DNA of 8,401 nt. Source: a bacterium (GTDB lineage Archaea > Nanoarchaeota > Nanoarchaeia > Woesearchaeales > UBA10216). The notes under the pieces were generated by a model. That model was given only the letters and a program-made list of their open reading frames with translations, was not told the origin of the DNA and did not search any database. Below are positions 7,401 to 8,401 of this stretch, piece after piece. The translations under genes were made by a program, and so were the position numbers. The DNA lies in assembly GCA_024206195.1 (NCBI GenBank), contig JAAGZO010000549.1:1-8401 (forward strand), written 5' to 3'. Every line of letters starts with the position of its first letter. Positions within the stretch are counted from its first letter, which is position 1.

Positions 7401-7907
7401 ATGAATAATAATGGCAATTCTGCCCTTTTAAGGTTTGGAAGTAATGCCACTGTTTTAAAGAATAATATATTTTATCAGAATGGACAAACAGGCACATATC
7501 GTGGGGATTTTTGGACAACTTCTCTTACAGGTCTTACAGAGGATAATAATGTATATTACAGAAATGGTACAGCTTTTGATTCTGCTACAATGATTGAGGC
7601 TCCAAGTAGCACTACCTACGATAAAGATCATATAATTGGAGCAAGCGCAGGGTATTGGCAGAATGATTCAAGTCAAGGAGCAAATGATTTAATATCTGAT
7701 CCTCTGATTACATTAGATGGTAAACTTCTCCCAACTTCACCCTGTATCAATACAGGGAGTTGGGAAATAGGAACAAATAAAGAGAGTCAATCAGACCTTT
7801 GGGGGAAGTATCTTTATAGATTACCAAACATCGGAGCAGATCAAGGAGCAGGAACACCAACTGTAGGACAAAAACAGATAAATCTTACTGGACCGGGAAT
7901 TAATTAA
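4386..7907 (+). CDS. Giant secreted double beta-helix protein with embedded NodB-like polysaccharide deacetylase domain
   Basis: This is a 1173-residue protein. Residues 1-20 are a Sec signal peptide with cleavage after AWG. Residues 21-65 carry the entry motif of secreted right-handed parallel beta-helix proteins (YYVDAS, GTSWETAKKTI, GDDTLNVANGTY). The first helix runs to ~294. Residues ~298-540 resemble a NodB-type polysaccharide deacetylase: SVDD (305-308) is motif 1, HSENH (365-369) supplies the two metal-binding His, ASPGN (416-420) sits where RxPxG or AYPFG is usual, and SYFHSDN (497-503) may be the last His motif. These enzymes remove N- or O-acetyl groups from chitin-like glycans, peptidoglycan or exopolysaccharide. 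Residues 566-611 end in a cap (LKPTSPCINTG, PNIGADQ). A second helix fills ~617-1110, rich in Asn/Thr/Gly turns, and ends in the same cap. It probably acts on surface glycans outside the inner membrane. Deacetylase activity is inferred from partial motifs. Confidence 0.7.
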   Translation: MKRLFLIIFALVLLGGSAWGTVYYVDASRPDDTGAGTSWETAKKTIAAGKGLMNGDDTLNVANGTYAETANLTWPNGGNNIISGVSKTGVVVDLSAITGSWVQLSTSNDDNGTLENMTVKNLQASSKYVLQVSDADNFTVRNVKFKDNQRLINVVSGSTGFLMEYCESSGIRDTARGGVLNNGAVTINYSVFRASENYLHSTLQCYNVASTLTVNQSIFAGHNGIAIQALDEITATIKNTLFMGNGNNTEFGERHITGDAANFTLSACYSTDNWSYNMDTEIVSGFTVASPLLTKQTRFGIILLSVDDLNNWDYAKTFAAVANARGYHITFYIHSNSLTVGTDDADLPLAEAKAFLDAGNDFGCHSENHPNDITIDADNLPTSGLWDTEITAAKAKLEAYIQQITGYETWECIIWASPGNKGSTALADRIKTDGFEFGRMGGVNDGDSFLLSNNAVYTVKPIATRFFKEAQDSAVVSPDNIAQLCGHMAEAGLVGESYFHSDNATYDDPNATGLGEMFDELAKHNVLLMNAREYLTWLAANSVYSDAAGNAARWAYTFTSDNFNGHLKPTSPCINTGEWIDGVNNELPHTTLDIFGNTITGSPNIGADQELGSTVNGLSFYDSSVPETTMWNTFTELIAAKTLAGNDIIDGLNNTFYERWVIPTSGTSGNPIIFRNALIDGTVPFDGSWTFNPSNTYSETAAWVQVGATEVYTKSCTRSVWTLLEDNVKLTPILAAGLGSIARGEYGWNSDVLYYRASDGADPSTHSIRAADRSKDGLSGLLNIDTKNYLNFSNITLRHYNNNTADAFGIFAVSTGTLDFSDMTVYDCRKGASFGTTSNVTFDGIIRDNYQSGVMVEGNTTSIDLTGQFSRNGRQLFYTGTVLSYSGDGDGIGIGGDGGTMSGITIHDAEIIDNGEPDTETTGGGAGIYLGTGNTMTVGGVKIYNNTIRGNHDGAIYLGDEHTDSLVYSNVIDDNLNTSGSTRNAVQLDVRHTSFTSCKFVNNVVMNNNGNSALLRFGSNATVLKNNIFYQNGQTGTYRGDFWTTSLTGLTEDNNVYYRNGTAFDSATMIEAPSSTTYDKDHIIGASAGYWQNDSSQGANDLISDPLITLDGKLLPTSPCINTGSWEIGTNKESQSDLWGKYLYRLPNIGADQGAGTPTVGQKQINLTGPGIN
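6084..6218 (+). repeat. Beta-helix C-terminal cap, copy 1
   Basis: This stretch encodes residues 567-611 of the giant protein (LKPTSPCINTGEW ... DIFG ... SPNIGADQ), a cap typical of secreted beta-helix proteins. It shares CCCTGTATCAATAC (6099-6112) and CCAAACATCGGAGC (6192-6205) exactly with copy 2 near the gene's end. Confidence 0.75.
7725..7850 (+). repeat. Beta-helix C-terminal cap, copy 2
   Basis: This stretch encodes residues 1114-1155 of the giant protein (LLPTSPCINTGSW ... LWGK ... LPNIGADQ). The two exact 14-base blocks shared with copy 1 are at 7740-7753 and 7824-7837. Only about 20 residues follow before the stop, so this is the true end cap of the protein. Confidence 0.75.
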
Positions 7908-7918
7908 AGGAAACGCAA

Positions 7919-7984
7919 ATGAAAAAATTATTATTGATAATTCTGGCCCTGGTTCTCCTGGGGGTGAATGCTTGGGGCGCTGTG
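7919..7984 (+). repeat. Signal-peptide coding repeat, copy 2
   Basis: This is the second copy of the 66-base signal-peptide segment, with the 15-base identical run at 7950-7964. The identity stops being recognisable beyond this segment, where the beta-helix entry motif and the phosphoesterase motif diverge completely. Confidence 0.75.
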
Positions 7985-8401
7985 ACAGTGGGAATTTTTA
8001 CAGATAGTCACTATGACTTAGCAGATTACCCAGAAAGAGGAACTATAGCATACAATACAATTACATCTCTTGAGGTCGCTGGAGCAACCTTAGCATTTAG
8101 TTTAGGTGATACTTATAATGATGCCCTTAATGTGACTGAGGCTCGATCTAATATTGTAGCATATGAGACTATATGGAATACTTTTTCTGGTGATACTTAT
8201 TTTGTTATAGGGAACCATGACTATGCAAATTTAACTGAGGCTATATTTGTTAGTGAAAGTAATTTAACTCCTGCTTTGAATTTTACAATAAATCAGGGAA
8301 CATGGCATTTTGTCTGTTATGATAACGTTTCAGCTCCTTATACTTCTGCTTCTACTTCTACATTAACATGGCTTGAGACTGAGCTTGAAAAATATGAAAC
8401 C
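7919..8401 (+). CDS. Secreted calcineurin-like metallophosphoesterase, 3'-truncated
   Basis: The gene starts at ATG 7919 after AAAGGA, 11 bases past the previous stop, and runs off the right edge with 161 codons visible. Residues 1-20 are a Sec signal peptide ending AWG. The mature part begins directly with a metallophosphoesterase fold: FTDSHY (27-32, the D-x-H metal motif), LGDTYND (62-68, the GD motif) and VIGNHDY (96-102, the GNHD motif), in the right order. LTWLETELEK (149-158) matches the helix that commonly follows. The later His motifs (usually GHxH) would lie beyond the window. Such enzymes use two metal ions to cut phosphate mono- or diesters; exported members act on nucleotides, phospholipids, teichoic or other phosphorylated polymers. 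The substrate cannot be told from this fragment. Its signal peptide nearly duplicates that of the preceding gene, suggesting shared origin and co-export. Confidence 0.85.
   Translation, partial: MKKLLLIILALVLLGVNAWGAVTVGIFTDSHYDLADYPERGTIAYNTITSLEVAGATLAFSLGDTYNDALNVTEARSNIVAYETIWNTFSGDTYFVIGNHDYANLTEAIFVSESNLTPALNFTINQGTWHFVCYDNVSAPYTSASTSTLTWLETELEKYET

Noticed and set aside
4386..7907. Diversity-generating retroelement or lectin-type variable tail on the large protein
   Set aside because: There is no reverse transcriptase, no template repeat and no C-type lectin ending; the repeats seen are beta-helix caps.

Overview
The window looks like part of the late region of a tailed double-stranded DNA phage (Caudoviricetes), or a prophage or metagenomic contig of one. 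It is AT-rich and every gene I can support lies on the + strand. The genes are tightly packed: most gaps are 5 to 75 bases, and the one larger gap (1874-2003) is 130 bases. No tRNA, rRNA, transposon, CRISPR array or confident terminator was seen. The host cannot be named from the sequence. A small endolysin without a wall-binding domain, together with Sec signal peptides ending AxA or AxG, fits a Gram-negative host, but this is inference.

Layout. (1) 2-1558: the 3' part of a beta-rich tail or fibre-like structural protein that is cut by the left edge. (2) 1634-1873: a small unknown protein with a Pro/Ala then Lys-rich tail. (3) 1874-2003: a gap with a stranded ribosome binding site and a four-codon reading frame, followed by a plausible promoter. 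(4) 2004-3456: what looks like a lysis module. It holds a TTG-started 59-residue membrane protein (XhlA/holin-like), an overlapping 255-residue protein with a PAS-like sensor fold, and an M15-type zinc peptidase (endolysin). (5) 3470-3988: a DUF1353 family protein, common in phages and of unknown function. (6) 4023-8401: three consecutive genes with Sec signal peptides. They encode a 116-residue secreted protein, a 1173-residue double beta-helix protein with a polysaccharide-deacetylase (NodB-like) domain set inside its first helix, and a calcineurin-like metallophosphoesterase cut by the right edge.

How the parts may work together. The first half makes virion structure, then opens the cell (membrane protein plus peptidase), with a possible sensory input from the PAS protein. 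The second half appears to export glycan- and phosphate-ester-acting enzymes across the inner membrane. The last two genes begin with almost the same signal-peptide coding sequence attached to unrelated enzymes. The giant protein ends each of its two helical halves with the same cap motif, and the deacetylase lies just before the first cap. This points to modular assembly of secreted or surface-acting cargo, perhaps for altering the host envelope, excluding competing phages or degrading exopolysaccharide. The domain identities come from visible motifs; the system-level role is inference.
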